This document shows, in pieces, positions 45,645 through 56,035 of a stretch of 64,000 nucleotides of DNA. Source of the stretch: Aquilaria yunnanensis (lineage: Eukaryota > Streptophyta > Magnoliopsida > Malvales > Thymelaeaceae); assembly GCA_039654915.1 (NCBI GenBank), contig CM077593.1:110781413-110845412 (forward strand). Reading direction: 5' to 3'. The notes below the pieces were generated by a model. The model was given only the letters and a program-made list of their open reading frames with translations, was not told the DNA's origin and did no database searches. How positions within the stretch are numbered: position 1 is the stretch's first letter; each line of letters begins with the position of its first letter. The translations under genes were made by a program, and so were the position numbers.

Positions 45645-48600
45645 AGCTCACTTCTTGACTAGTAGTAATAAAGGAGGGCAGAGAAGCAATGAAGGTAATT
45701 AGTGCAAGCACAATAACAAGGACAAGGTTGGGATATCGGAAGAGCAGACTGCAAGAATTAATTGAAGAGCTTAAAAAGAATCAGGCAGCGGTTAAGCAAA
45801 ATTGGCATTTTCCCAAATGCATAAGGCCCAACCCAATCGATTACTGATGCTTACACAACACGTATCGGTTAGAGAGCGAGCTTTTCAGAGGCCGTAGACT
45901 CACCCTAGTAGCACTAGAATCCAGGCCAGGTCAAGGCAGGGCAGGCTCGTTATTACACTTAGAGATGGACTTAGCTGTATGGATTATGGATATATCTCTC
46001 TTCTTCTCTCTCTAGGTTTTATTTGGCGCTAGCTAGCTGCCTTTTTCTTTTTTATTTATTTAGCCAAAGGTTGACGTGCATCGGCCTTTCTTCTTCTGAC
46101 CGTAACAAATCTCACGTACGCCTCTAACCCAGATTTCTGACGACTCAATTTTACTTGCCTTGTCTCGCCCTCGTTAGCAAATGGACATTATATCCCTCCT
46201 TTTTCTTCTTCCCCCTTCAATATTTACTTGGTTAAATTGATATTTCTCTACTATTTACTATGTAACTTCTTAAACCCAATATTCTCTATTACTGATTTTA
46301 TGTACCAAAAAAAAAAATTACTGCCCTTGTACTTCCCTTTGTTTGGGCAATGCCTCTGTGTGCTCTGGTGTACCTCCTGGTTTTGCTGCACCTCTGACTG
46401 GACTGGACTGTAGAACCAGTCCCAGCCGTTGATCCTGATCTTTGCTTCCTGACTCACTCCACCAATCCTTCTAGTACTTCCATGAGGCCCATATATAGCC
46501 CCCTAGTAAAGCTTAAAATAAGGCCCTACAATGAGCCCAAACCAGGCCTATTAAAGCCCGATATGGCTCACTGAACCCAGAGCAGAACCCATTGATTCTG
46601 TTCCGAGTAAACCACTGATACGTACGGTTGTTCCTTTCTCTGTCGAGGCCTACGTAACACAAGGATTCGTTGTTTTACAGGCCCACTCTAGCTTACCCTC
46701 CTTAAAACCGGCTCTTCTCCCATTTTTTTGGTTGTTTTCTTATGACACCTGTTCTTTGTTTGGGTACGTTGCCAACTTGCCACGGCAGGTGCCAGGCCAG
46801 CTACGGAAAAATAAATGAACTAAAAGATTTTGTTTTAACGGAAAATAAAAGAAGAAAAACAGAACTGTAGAATTTGCATATTTACAAATTTAGTCCATTA
46901 CCGCTACAGAAGCTTTGTAGGTACTATACTAAAAAACAATCAATCTAGTTGAGATCATCTGGGATGAAGGTTGATTAATTTGATGCAGATTTTGAAATGA
47001 TGTAGATGCCTCAGCGTCTAATGGAAATTCCGAAGCAACAAATCCAACAACTGCTTCAGTATTGCAGGAAGAGATTTTCGAAATTGCTTCAACTAGTTGT
47101 AGGAGATCAATCACACCCTGCGATGAAAGAAAGAAAGGCACATAAGGGAAGACGCTTGTAAGCAAAAAAGTTCCCGCAGGAATAAAGAACTAGCAGCTGC
47201 GGGAGCAGCCACACCACAGATAACATGGTGCATTAATTCCAGTGCAATAGTTTCGAACTCAAACTTGTTGCATGCCACCGCGAATCCATGAGGAATAGAA
47301 ATTTAAACAGCTAGCCTGGATAAAGAGTAGTTTTTAACAATAGGCTTTCACTAGTTTCCCCTTTTCCTTTTCCTTTTCCTCTTGCTTTGTTCTGAACCAA
47401 GAGTCAGCAAGGCAGATAAACATAATTCAAACGCTTGACAATATGCTGAAGAGCAAAAAAGAGATAAATCTCAAGACTCCTCAACAGTTTCCATTTCCAA
47501 TCTCTTGTCTCAAATCAGAATGCTACAAGAAACAAGAGACACAGTAACCCATCAATCTCCCGATTATTCAAACCTGATGGCTAATCACTGCTTAATCTCT
47601 TATCAAATCTAAAGCATTTAACTTGCCCTACCTAACTCGCAAACGATATAATGATGGTTTATAAAATCCCAACTTCTGAACATATGTGCACCACAGAGCT
47701 CGGTAGCAGCAACTGAATCATCATTGCAAGAACAATTACTACTCATTAGTGATCAAGTTCTATCACAACCTATAAAGTTAGCATTAGTTATAACCAGCGA
47801 AATGTAATGGATTTTTTTTCCCAACCATCATTTTCTGCTACAGCTGCTCTCCAGCCAAGTATATGCCTCCAAGGGTACATAACAATGGCAAGACCAATTT
47901 TTTTTCTATCACAATTCTGTTGGATCTCTTGATCTAGAGCAGTCAATTTGCTTTGGTTATTTGAGTTTATGGGCTCCCTCAGGTGTCTATCTAAACAATT
48001 ATACAACTGGATTCACCTATCTATATGAAATGTTGACAGTCATTTTAATTGTGCTCTCTTCTACATGAAAGATGATAGGAGCTCTCACATACAGTAAAAA
48101 GAAGCATACATGAGACAAAGTGTTGGTCACTCAGAAAACAAAGGAGAAATTTGAAGCATAAGTCATCAAAAAGATATACACTGCAGATGTTTAGTCCGAC
48201 TCTAATTTATACCTCACCCAAAGGACACACCTTCAAACTACTAGAAATGGTCCTATGCAATGAAGAACTAGTGGACCATCCATTAATTTTGTGTATATTT
48301 GGTAGTGACTTGTCCATAAGTGAAAACTATCAAAGCGAGGTAGTACTTACATCCAATGGTAAACCCGTGGCCTAATGGTTTACGCTTTTGGATTTGAGGT
48401 GAGTCCAAGGCCTCATCTTGCTGCTTTTTGGCCGGAATAAATACAAAATGTGACATACTCAAATATGATGGCGGGCACTTGGCCAACCAACTTAAACTTT
48501 TAGGCTAAAGGTGAATCATAAGCCATATATGTTAATGCACAGATGCGCAAGCACAACATCTTTGATCCTGCATAGTCACATTCAAACAGCTTCACTCTAA

Positions 48601-49149
48601 TGCTTAATGAATTTGTATTCCTCCTTAAAACCCCTTCTGTTAGAAGTATTCATTTCTCAGAAGATGTTATTCATATCCATCAAAGATGTTGATCCAATAC
48701 TCCATGTATCTTCAGTTGAAATACAGACTTTTTATCACTGCACATCAAGATCTAATACCAAAAATCCTTCCAACCTTGCAAAGGAAGGTAGGGATAAAAA
48801 GAGGTGTATACAAATACAATTGGCAACGCAGCATTCAACAGCCAACTAATAGACATTATTTTATATACCACCAATTGAATTGTGGATCAAAGATAACTAA
48901 TAGACATTATTTTATAGACATACACTTGTGCTCTCCGATCAGGGCCGACTCAGGCAACCCAAAGGCCAAAGAAGTGATCAGGGATGAAATAGACACATAC
49001 AAATACAAGCAGCAGTACTGCAATTAATGACCAGCAAACACCACTATTTGATATAACATCAATTGAATTGTGAATGAAGGAAACTAACTAAATGAGCCAC
49101 AAGAAAATGAATTGAGCAAGCTTGTTAAACTTACACCTGAGCTCTCTGA
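45645..49149. other. Intergenic region between the ARID-HMG and F-box genes
   Basis: Upstream part (45645-46000) probably includes the promoter of the minus-strand ARID-HMG gene. The rest holds no convincing gene. A minus-strand frame at 46929-47165 preceded by a CGCAG acceptor-like site (GVIDLLQLVEAISKISS...) looks exon-like, but no partner exons or domain are visible. Around 48350-48430 the phrase GTGGCCTAATGGTTTACG recalls a pol III A box of plant tRNA-derived SINEs, without a clear B box. Confidence 0.35.
48924..48985. repeat. Partial duplicate of the 3' end of the F-box gene
   Basis: CACTTGTGCTCTCCGATCAG...GACTCAGGCAACCCAAAG at 48924 resembles CACCTGAGCTCTCTGATCAG...GAGTCAGGGCAACCCAAAG at 49134. 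In both, the sequence just to the left contains CCAATTGAATTGTG/TCAATTGAATTGTG. It is a diverged tandem copy about 210 bp away that covers the last codons and 3' UTR of the F-box gene. Confidence 0.6.
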
Positions 49150-50331
49150 TCAGCATGGAGTCAGGGCAACCCAAAGCCGAGGTGATCCATGCCAGTGATA
49201 CAAAGAACAACCCTCAAAACGTAGCAATGGCTCAATGCTTCCGTCCCATAACTTGAAAACCCCCAAGTCACCGTCTCCAAAATCACCATCAGCGCTTATT
49301 TCTTCATTATCATCAGTGAAATATATGCAGTCCCCCATTGCACCAGGGAAATCAGCCGCAGAGAGCGCCAGCGAAGAATTCTGACCCAGAAACAACATCT
49401 TATCACCTAAACTCCTCAATCTCTCCCACTTGGATCCACCACAATCGAGCCTGAAAATCTGAAACTCCGTAGTTCTCAAATGAGGCTCAGAACAACTAAA
49501 ATCAATATCAACATGTCTGGTAACCAGCAACAGGTCATCGTTACAATAAACCAAATACTCCATATCGCCACCAAACTCCCTCGGCGACGGTGCTTCGATC
49601 GATAAAACTCTCAAATATCCCTCGGAAAAGTCACAAACTGTAACACCTCCGTAATGCTCCACCACGTATAGCTTTCCATCGTGAAAGGTCGCGTCCTCGC
49701 AATAAAAGGGAGCGCCTTCGATGAACCTCCAGCATTCGTCTCCGTTTCGGCAGTAAGTCAAATCGCCGAACTGAGCGAGAATCGCGAGTGCCACAAAGTT
49801 GGGATTCTCCGCAGGACTTGAGGAAAGGACGACCTTGCTAATGAAGGCATCCCGCATCTGGCGCACGCTCCGGGCGTCCCGACGGCCGTCGGGGAGTTGA
49901 ATCGAATATTCCATTCCGATGTGGGAGTAATCGAAGGCGTCGACGTTTGGGAATGTGAAGAGAGGAGGGAGGTGGAGCATGGCGTGAGAGAGCGGGTTGA
50001 GGAGGAGAACGGCCGGTGATTCGTCGAGGACGACGAGCCAGCCGTGGGAGGAGCCGCAGGGGCGCTTGTTGGGGCTGGAGAGCTCGGGGAGGGAGAAGAC
50101 GTGGGTCTTGTGAGTGGAGGGGGAGTAGAAGAGTCGGTCGTAAGGGTGAGAAGGGAGGTAGAAAGCCATCAGCCATGGGAGCTGAGGAGGGAGGTGGAAA
50201 GGCGTTTTCGGTGCTGAGGCATGCCAAGCACGGCAGACGGCGCGGAAACGGAGATAGTCGGCGTATACTTTGATCTTTCCAGCGATCAATTCCAGGATCT
50301 CCGGCGGTATCTGGGTCCAGTCCATGCTCAT
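49150..50331 (-). CDS. F-box protein with DUF295 (KIB-like) domain, single exon
   Basis: An uninterrupted 393-residue frame from ATG at 50331. Residues 6-45 are an F-box (WTQIPPEILELIAGKIKVY, then DYLRFRAVCRAWHASAP), the part that binds SKP1 in SCF ubiquitin ligases. The rest shows the plant DUF295 pattern: LPWLMAFYLP, a KRPCGSSHGWLVVLDES block, LLNPLSHAMLHLPPL, then FHDGKLYVVEHYGGVTVCD, YLVYCNDDLLLVTRHVD, FQIFRLD...KWERLRSLGD and CIYFTDD. Length and intronless structure are normal for the family. The substrate cannot be deduced. Overlapping frames on both strands (49838-50392 minus, 50016-50273 plus) are shadows of this GC-rich coding stretch. It stops with TGA just before a GTGTAAGT sequence that looks like, but need not be, a splice donor. 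Confidence 0.92.
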   Translation of the reverse strand: MSMDWTQIPPEILELIAGKIKVYADYLRFRAVCRAWHASAPKTPFHLPPQLPWLMAFYLPSHPYDRLFYSPSTHKTHVFSLPELSSPNKRPCGSSHGWLVVLDESPAVLLLNPLSHAMLHLPPLFTFPNVDAFDYSHIGMEYSIQLPDGRRDARSVRQMRDAFISKVVLSSSPAENPNFVALAILAQFGDLTYCRNGDECWRFIEGAPFYCEDATFHDGKLYVVEHYGGVTVCDFSEGYLRVLSIEAPSPREFGGDMEYLVYCNDDLLLVTRHVDIDFSCSEPHLRTTEFQIFRLDCGGSKWERLRSLGDKMLFLGQNSSLALSAADFPGAMGDCIYFTDDNEEISADGDFGDGDLGVFKLWDGSIEPLLRFEGCSLYHWHGSPRLWVALTPC

Positions 50332-50553
50332 TACGCTCTGTCATCCTGATCAAGCGATCGGTGATGGTAAGCATATCAAGTGCTAGACTCACAGTTTGTC
50401 ATCCTTTGGACACATCTCCGATTCTCCCTCATTCCACTGGGGTGGCCGGTGGATGTGTCCCTACCAAGCAGGGTGCCCCGTGCCTTTATGCTTTGGATTG
50501 TGAAAGTGTACATAGGGAGTAGATACCTTGCCCTCTCTGGACGAGGGTAAAGT
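50332..50553 (-). promoter_or_regulatory. Putative promoter and 5' UTR of the F-box gene
   Basis: The short segment between the F-box ATG and the palindromic element at 50554. I cannot assign a TATA box confidently. The foldback element lies about 220 bp upstream of the start codon. Confidence 0.35.
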
Positions 50554-50888
50554 CAATTCGTTTGAGCTAAAGTCAACTAATATTTTTTAATTTTTATAGT
50601 TTTTTTATTTAAAATTAATTTTATTTGAAAGTTAATATTATATAAATATAATAATCAATTTAAAAGTAAATTTTTAGGATGTTGTTAAATTTTTATGAAT
50701 TTTTCTTTTTTAAGGCTTAAAACTAGAAAAATTCATAAAAATTTAATAAGATTATAAAAATTGTATTTTCAATTGATTATTGTAACTACATAATATTGAA
50801 TTTTAATTTAAGTTAGTTTCAAGTAAAAAAAATATAAAAATAAAAATAAGTCATTTTGTAGTCAATTGACTAAAGTCAAAACGAATTG
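50554..50888. mobile_element. Palindromic foldback MITE
   Basis: CAATTCGT at 50554 pairs with ACGAATTG at 50881. Inverted similarity continues through TTAATTTTTATAG/ATAAAAATAAG, AATATTATATAAATATAATAATCAATT against its counterpart, and AAATTTTTATGAATTTTTC, down to a centre near 50718. The whole 335-bp element could fold into one long imperfect hairpin. No target duplication is clear (GGGTAAAG and GGTGTAAG flank it). Confidence 0.75.
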
Positions 50889-51475
50889 GGTGTAAGTCTT
50901 TATTTTTTTTGTGACACCGCAAAAGTTTGGTTTGAAATTGATTTAAATACAATAGTTCAATCGATTTTTAGTTTCTACAAAATTTATCAAAATTATCTAA
51001 ATTATATGTCAAAAATTAATTTAAACCGTCCAAATTATATTTTAATTTATTTGAATCAGTTTTTTTGGTTTGTTTTTAAAATTTAGGGACACGGTAAATA
51101 AAAACATGAGAAAAATATTCAAAATCTTATATTTCATACCAAAAATTAAAAAAAGGTTCAACAACATATAGTTCAAAACTAATAGCAAAAATATTTTTAT
51201 ATATGTAAGGTCAATATAGTTAATGGTCAAATATTTATTACTATTTAGTCTATTTAGATTATTCCGTTTCAAGTGTATGGTTAAATGACTACTTTGATAA
51301 TTGAACATAAAATTTAAATTTGGTCCGAACCGACCAAACTAAAAAACTAACAAAACATTTTATTTAAATATAATTAGCATTTTTTTATTTTATCCGAATA
51401 ATGATCAGTCCTAACTATAGGTTCATTCAAAACCATCGTAGTTGACAAATCAACAACCCTTGTCCCCCTGCTAGT
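50889..51475. other. Gene-free AT-rich spacer
   Basis: Only short AT-rich open frames on both strands (for example 50886-51086 and 51042-51308). I see no domain or bounded repeat. Confidence 0.4.
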
Positions 51476-51483
51476 TTAGTTGT

Positions 51484-52109
51484 CAACATAGTGTTAAATA
51501 CCGCGCGATATACCATATACCGCACAATATGCCATAAGAGGTATAAATATTTTAATGTTTTATCATTTTATCGCACGGTATACCACATACCTTTTACTTT
51601 TTTGTATGCATTTTGTCAAAAAACAACAGTATACCGCAAATACTGTGTGTTACATACCATAGTATTTTATTTTTCACGGCTATTTTTTTCATTTTACATC
51701 AAAAATATCATAAATATATAAAACATTAAAATATAAAAAATACACATATCATAAAATAAACATTTAATTTAATTTTTTTTACTTTTCTTAATTAATATAA
51801 AAATTTAATGAATAGTAGTAGCTTAAAGGTCCCTATGGTGTTGAATAATATCCCCTAATTAAATTTTTGGTGTATGCTACCTCAACTAAATATCTTCTAT
51901 CGTATATATTTTATTTATATTTGACAAATTATGATGAGAAAAATTAGAATATGTAAAAATAAATTATTAAACAAATTATGACATCTTAAAATAATTTTTT
52001 AACATTTATTTTTTTGTAAAAATAGTAACGGTATGTGATGTGGTATATCATGTAATATACCTTAAAAATTCAAAGTACGATATACATAACGGTAACAGTA
52101 TTTAACACC
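51484..52109. mobile_element. AT-rich hAT-like non-autonomous element
   Basis: Flanked by a perfect 8-bp direct repeat TTAGTTGT (51476-51483 and 52110-52117), the length typical of hAT insertions. The left end contains AGTGTTAAATACCG and the complement of the right end begins GGTGTTAAATACTG, so the ends are inverted repeats, with about 7 extra bases on the left. The same family occurs in reverse at 38656-41110. Confidence 0.65.
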
Positions 52110-52117
52110 TTAGTTGT

Positions 52118-52461
52118 AAAAAGGGAGATTACCTGAGTCATGACCTCAGTTAGAATCCTTAATAATCTCAGATACTTGTTTGTTAAAAAATGAAAAAATG
52201 TCACATGTGATTTGATATCATTCAATTTTGAAGAAACACATGAGTGAAACAAACATAGAACTATTATAAATTCACAAAACAAAATAACAAGATATTGTCA
52301 GAGGTGCTTGCAGTGACAAATATACCATATAGTACTATTTTCTTAGTTCCATTTTATTTCCAATATTTTTATTTTAAAAGTATATAAAGAATGATGTAAC
52401 ATTTTCAAAAAATGAAAAAAATATTTTTTCCATTCTATTCCTTATTTTTTTGAACTTTTTG
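52118..52461. other. Gene-free AT-rich spacer
   Basis: No exon, repeat or RNA gene that I can recognise. Confidence 0.4.
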
Positions 52462-52575
52462 AAATTTATGTCTAAGCTTTTAAAAATATTGCAAGCAAAA
52501 TGGAAAGCATGGCTTCTTAATTACTCCATGCTCCCATTTTGCTTGCAATATTTTTAAAGTCTTAGACATAAATTT
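52462..52575. repeat. Long near-perfect hairpin
   Basis: The left arm 52462-52512 (AAATTTATGTCTAAG...GCAAGCAAAATGG...GCATGG) is complementary to the right arm 52526-52575 with few mismatches, around a loop of about 13 nt. A third, partial copy of the arm lies at about 52608-52640. It could be a MITE remnant or a precursor-like foldback. Nothing shows that it is transcribed. Confidence 0.8.
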
Positions 52576-54777
52576 TATCAATTCCTTTTTTAATGTTATC
52601 AATTCATTTTGCTTGTAATATTTTTAAAAGCATGGAGTAATTTGTTTTTTCAATTTTATCAACCCATTCTTTAATGTTATCGATCTATATATCCTCTTCA
52701 ATATGTTCTATTTATGTCACATGTATAACAACTGTATGTATCATGTTTTTGTATTACCATATTTGACTGTTGGTATTATTATGATTATTAAGTTTGACTA
52801 AGAATGGTAAACATGAGACATCATTATAATCAAGCAACAATTCATTTAGTGAGCAGAAAAATTTTGAAAAGTGAAAAAAAAAATGCTAGAGTGGGAAAAT
52901 GGAAGAAGGAAAAAAAATGTGGAAATAAAGAAACTGAAAAATAAAAATCGGAAGAAGCAAACTACAAAAGATGGGGAAAATGGAAGAAGGAAAAAATGTG
53001 AAAAAAAAGAAAATAAAAACAGAAGAAACAAGTTGAAGACAAAGGGAAGATTCTAAGAGGAGAAGGGCAACAGGATGCTCGAACTCGCAATCTGGTCTTT
53101 TTTTTCCCACGAACAACAACTATTTCGCCAAATCCGGAATTGTATTGGTGATGCATCAAAGAAACTATCTAAACTAGCCATCTTGTCGACCCCTCCTCAC
53201 ACACACACACACACACAAAATTCATCCATTCAGAAGAGCTTTGCTTATTTTAGGACTCAAATGAAATGGAACAAAAGCATAGATGATCAATTTTATTGTT
53301 GTCACATGTGATATTCTCTCCGTCCACAGTTTCACAACAATTGCTTCGAACATAGTTTCACCATCTCCAACCTGAAGTCATCAACCACTAACCTTGGTGA
53401 TAGCCTAATCATGCATTATTAAACCCCCAAGGCGGAATTAGTCAAAGATGACGTACAGTAATATTTAAATTTTCTAAGATAAGTAACTGAAGAAATAAAA
53501 TTATTATTCCTCACTGATATGGTCAGATGAGAGAAGAGTACGGCTCTTCATATTTTATTAATTTATTGTTTTCATTTTTACTTTCCCATGTTTGGTTGAT
53601 GTGTTTTGTCACCGTGTATAAACTTTTTAGTACAGTGAAATAAAAATCTCACTTTCAAAGTCTAGTGGTATATTTATAAATTTCTCAAAAGCTTAAGGGT
53701 CATTTTATAAATTTTAAAAACTTTAGGGGCCAAATGTATATTTTTGGGAAATTTCTGTAAATTTTTAAAATTTCGGGATTAAATGGAAAATATTTGAAAG
53801 TAGGGTCTGCATTCTAATTTTCAAAACATAAATACTTTTTTAGCTAAATCTGATCCTGCATGCCCTAGGTTTTAGTCTATTATAAGTCTCAACTTTCATA
53901 TTAATGTAAAAAATTGACTAGTAATTCATACAAGAAACAATATATCCCGTATGAAAAAAAAAAATAGTTGATTAATTTTAGCTTACTTAGAAATTATCTG
54001 GAAAAAAATTTGGGCCAACCAAAAAATATTAGTGGTCATTTTGAAAAAAGAAAATAGAGGTCCATATGTTATTTTTTTTCCTTTTTAGGTTGGGTAAAAA
54101 CGGATTCTTAGAATTTTATTTATTTTTAAAACATTATCAGGTAGAGACAACATTAACTTCCAAATAATACTGGTTATAGATAAGATGAATTAAAAAATAA
54201 AAAAATACTGCATTTTTAAAATGGGAAACAACTGGGTGTTCTTTGTCCATCCTAAACCTATTATTATTATTTTTTTTTTTTGTTTTGGCCATAAACCTTT
54301 TTTACAGTGGTTCACTTTAATCCTGCAGTGGGGATTATGTGAACTTTAGGCGGAAGTTGTGACTTACAAAGCCCGATTTCATTCCGGAGGCAAATATTAT
54401 TTTTGCCTTTGAATATATGAAAGCTTTATAACTTAATCTGCCCGTTAACAATTAAAAAATTATTTCATAAATTAATTTTATTAAAAATAGTTATTAAATA
54501 ACTTAAATTATAATTTTAAAAGTTGATATTAGAGACTAAGGTAGGACAATTTAAAAAGATTTATAACTAAAATAGAAAAAACTTAAAACAGTTATTAGGC
54601 TTCAGTTTCAAGATAAACAACAGTTATTGGGCTTTGTTGAGGAAAAGGCCAGCCTAAAGCTATCCGTTTAAAAAATTATTATATAATTTAAATTTATTAA
54701 AAAATAGCTATCAGTTTAAAGTTATTGGGCTTTGCATTTTGCCAAGGCAAAATGAACGGCCCGTAAAATTAGTGTTT
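52576..54777. other. Gene-free intergenic DNA
   Basis: Contains a purine-rich tract at about 52860-53060, where a unit with GGAAAATGGAAGAAGGAAAAA occurs twice (near 52900 and 52976), and a (CA)n run at 53199-53217. Open frames across the purine tract are low-complexity. No exon is recognised. Confidence 0.45.
53199..53217. repeat. (CA)n microsatellite
   Basis: About nine CA dinucleotides. Confidence 0.9.
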
Positions 54778-54787
54778 AATAAGTTTA

Positions 54788-55321
54788 GGCCTAAGTCCAT
54801 AATTCACTCCCCAACTTTTCTGAATCGGACACTTAACTCCCTCAACTATGAATCAGGTCAAATCAGCCCCCAAACTTTGTAAAATGAGACATATAATCCC
54901 TTCTAACTAATGAAAATATTATTTTTCATTTTTAGGGGCTTAAATGACAATAAAATTAAAAAAAGAGGTTGAATTTGACATTTTAGCAATTGTTATTTAA
55001 CAATTTATCTTCTTCCACAGTTTTAATTAGCATGCTGGGGTTACTTTTAATTTCCCATAGAACTCTCTGATTTCCTGTATGCGAAGCTGTAGAGGAAGAC
55101 AACCTCTCAAACAGTAATATACTAAAATATTAAGTTCAGTCACCTTGTTTAATGATATTATTATAGAAGTCCCTTAGAAACCAAAAAGAATATTTCTATC
55201 AGACAAAAAGGGTTATGTGTCCTAGTTTAAAAAGTTTGGGGGCTGATTTGTCCCAATTCATAGTTGAAGGTGTTGAGCGTCTGAGTCAACAAAGTTGGGG
55301 GGTGAATTGTGGATTTGGGCC
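54788..55321. mobile_element. Small Mutator-like element (MITE size)
   Basis: A perfect 10-bp target duplication AATAAGTTTA (54778-54787 and 55322-55331) brackets 534 bp. Ends GGCCTAAGTCCATAATTCAC and the complement GGCCCAAATCCACAATTCAC are inverted repeats. They extend inward over 100 bp, including TCAACTATGAAT and AAATCAGCCCCCAAACTTT on both arms. There is no coding sequence. Its GGCC start recalls the element at 41119-41976, but the rest of the terminal repeat is different. Confidence 0.85.
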
Positions 55322-55331
55322 AATAAGTTTA

Positions 55332-55732
55332 TAAGATCGCAAGAAGCGACACCGCTGAAGTCACTTCCGTTAAAGAAACCGCTCGAAATCGTGCCTTCCT
55401 CGTTAATCTTTCCCGCTGCCAAGTTGCAATCGAGACCATCCAGATGCGAACCGCGTCGTGCACGTTTCAAAATCTCAGCCGTTGAAGCACTTCCACTAGA
55501 AACAATCCCTGGCATACAACTTGGAAATGTGAATCAATTCTTGATCGTCCATAAAGACGATTCTCTTTTCAAGCTTGAGTTGATCTTTCGTTTTATTGCA
55601 CCTGCGAATTTCGAGGTACTTGGCTATGGTTGCTCTATCGGGCCTTTTGGAAAAGAACATTTGATTATTCTCTCGTCTCATTTTTGCCTTCATGGATGTT
55701 CCAATTCTCAAGTCTCTGTCCAGCTTTTTCAT
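55332..55732 (-). other. Unassigned protein-like frames, possible broken gene
   Basis: Two minus-strand frames abut with a one-base frame difference. The first, 55732-55496, starts at ATG and contains KRPDRATIAKYLEIRRCNKT, then KLEKRIVFMDDQELIHISK. The second reads from about 55515 leftward through SGSASTAEILKRARRGSHLD, then GLDCNLAAGK. Composition is more protein-like than the overlapping plus-strand 210-codon frame (55295-55927). The second frame runs into the MULE at 55321. I do not recognise the family. It may be a truncated, frameshifted gene remnant or coincidence. Confidence 0.3.
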
Positions 55733-56035
55733 CCTTCCATTTATAGGGCTGGAATCGAGAGGAGAAACACGCAAATATCTAAAGCATCCTCAGCTTTTGG
55801 GTATTTTTCTCTCCTCTTCATCTTTCAGTTTCTGACGTCTCTTTTAGGCGCATTAGAAACCCAAATGAGAGCTGTTCTTGTTGTGCCTTCTATGAATCGA
55901 TTGATTATGATTTGTGTAAGCCAATAACATGGAATCGATTGTGGATTCAGGAGGCTTTTATTTGGTTTGGACCTCATTCTCGACGATCCAGCGTCAAAAT
56001 TTGAACGCTCACGCTGTGCATTGAGCTGATCATAT
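55733..56035 (+). promoter_or_regulatory. Putative promoter and 5' UTR of the alpha-amylase gene
   Basis: About 300 bp upstream of the AMY2-like ATG. No TATA box, gibberellin-response or sugar-response element can be assigned securely from reading. Confidence 0.35.

Noticed and set aside
48355..48430. Possible tRNA or SINE (A-box-like GTGGCCTAATGGTTTACG)
   Set aside because: There is no cloverleaf, no clear B box and no definable 3' end, so I mention it only in the intergenic entry.
49838..50392. 184-codon minus-strand frame overlapping the F-box gene
   Set aside because: It lies in another frame of the same GC-rich coding sequence, and the F-box/DUF295 frame is clearly the real one.
55295..55927. 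210-codon plus-strand frame upstream of the alpha-amylase
   Set aside because: It starts inside the MULE terminal repeat and has no domain. The opposite strand looks more protein-like, and the AMY2 start at 56036 is well supported by the family N-terminus.
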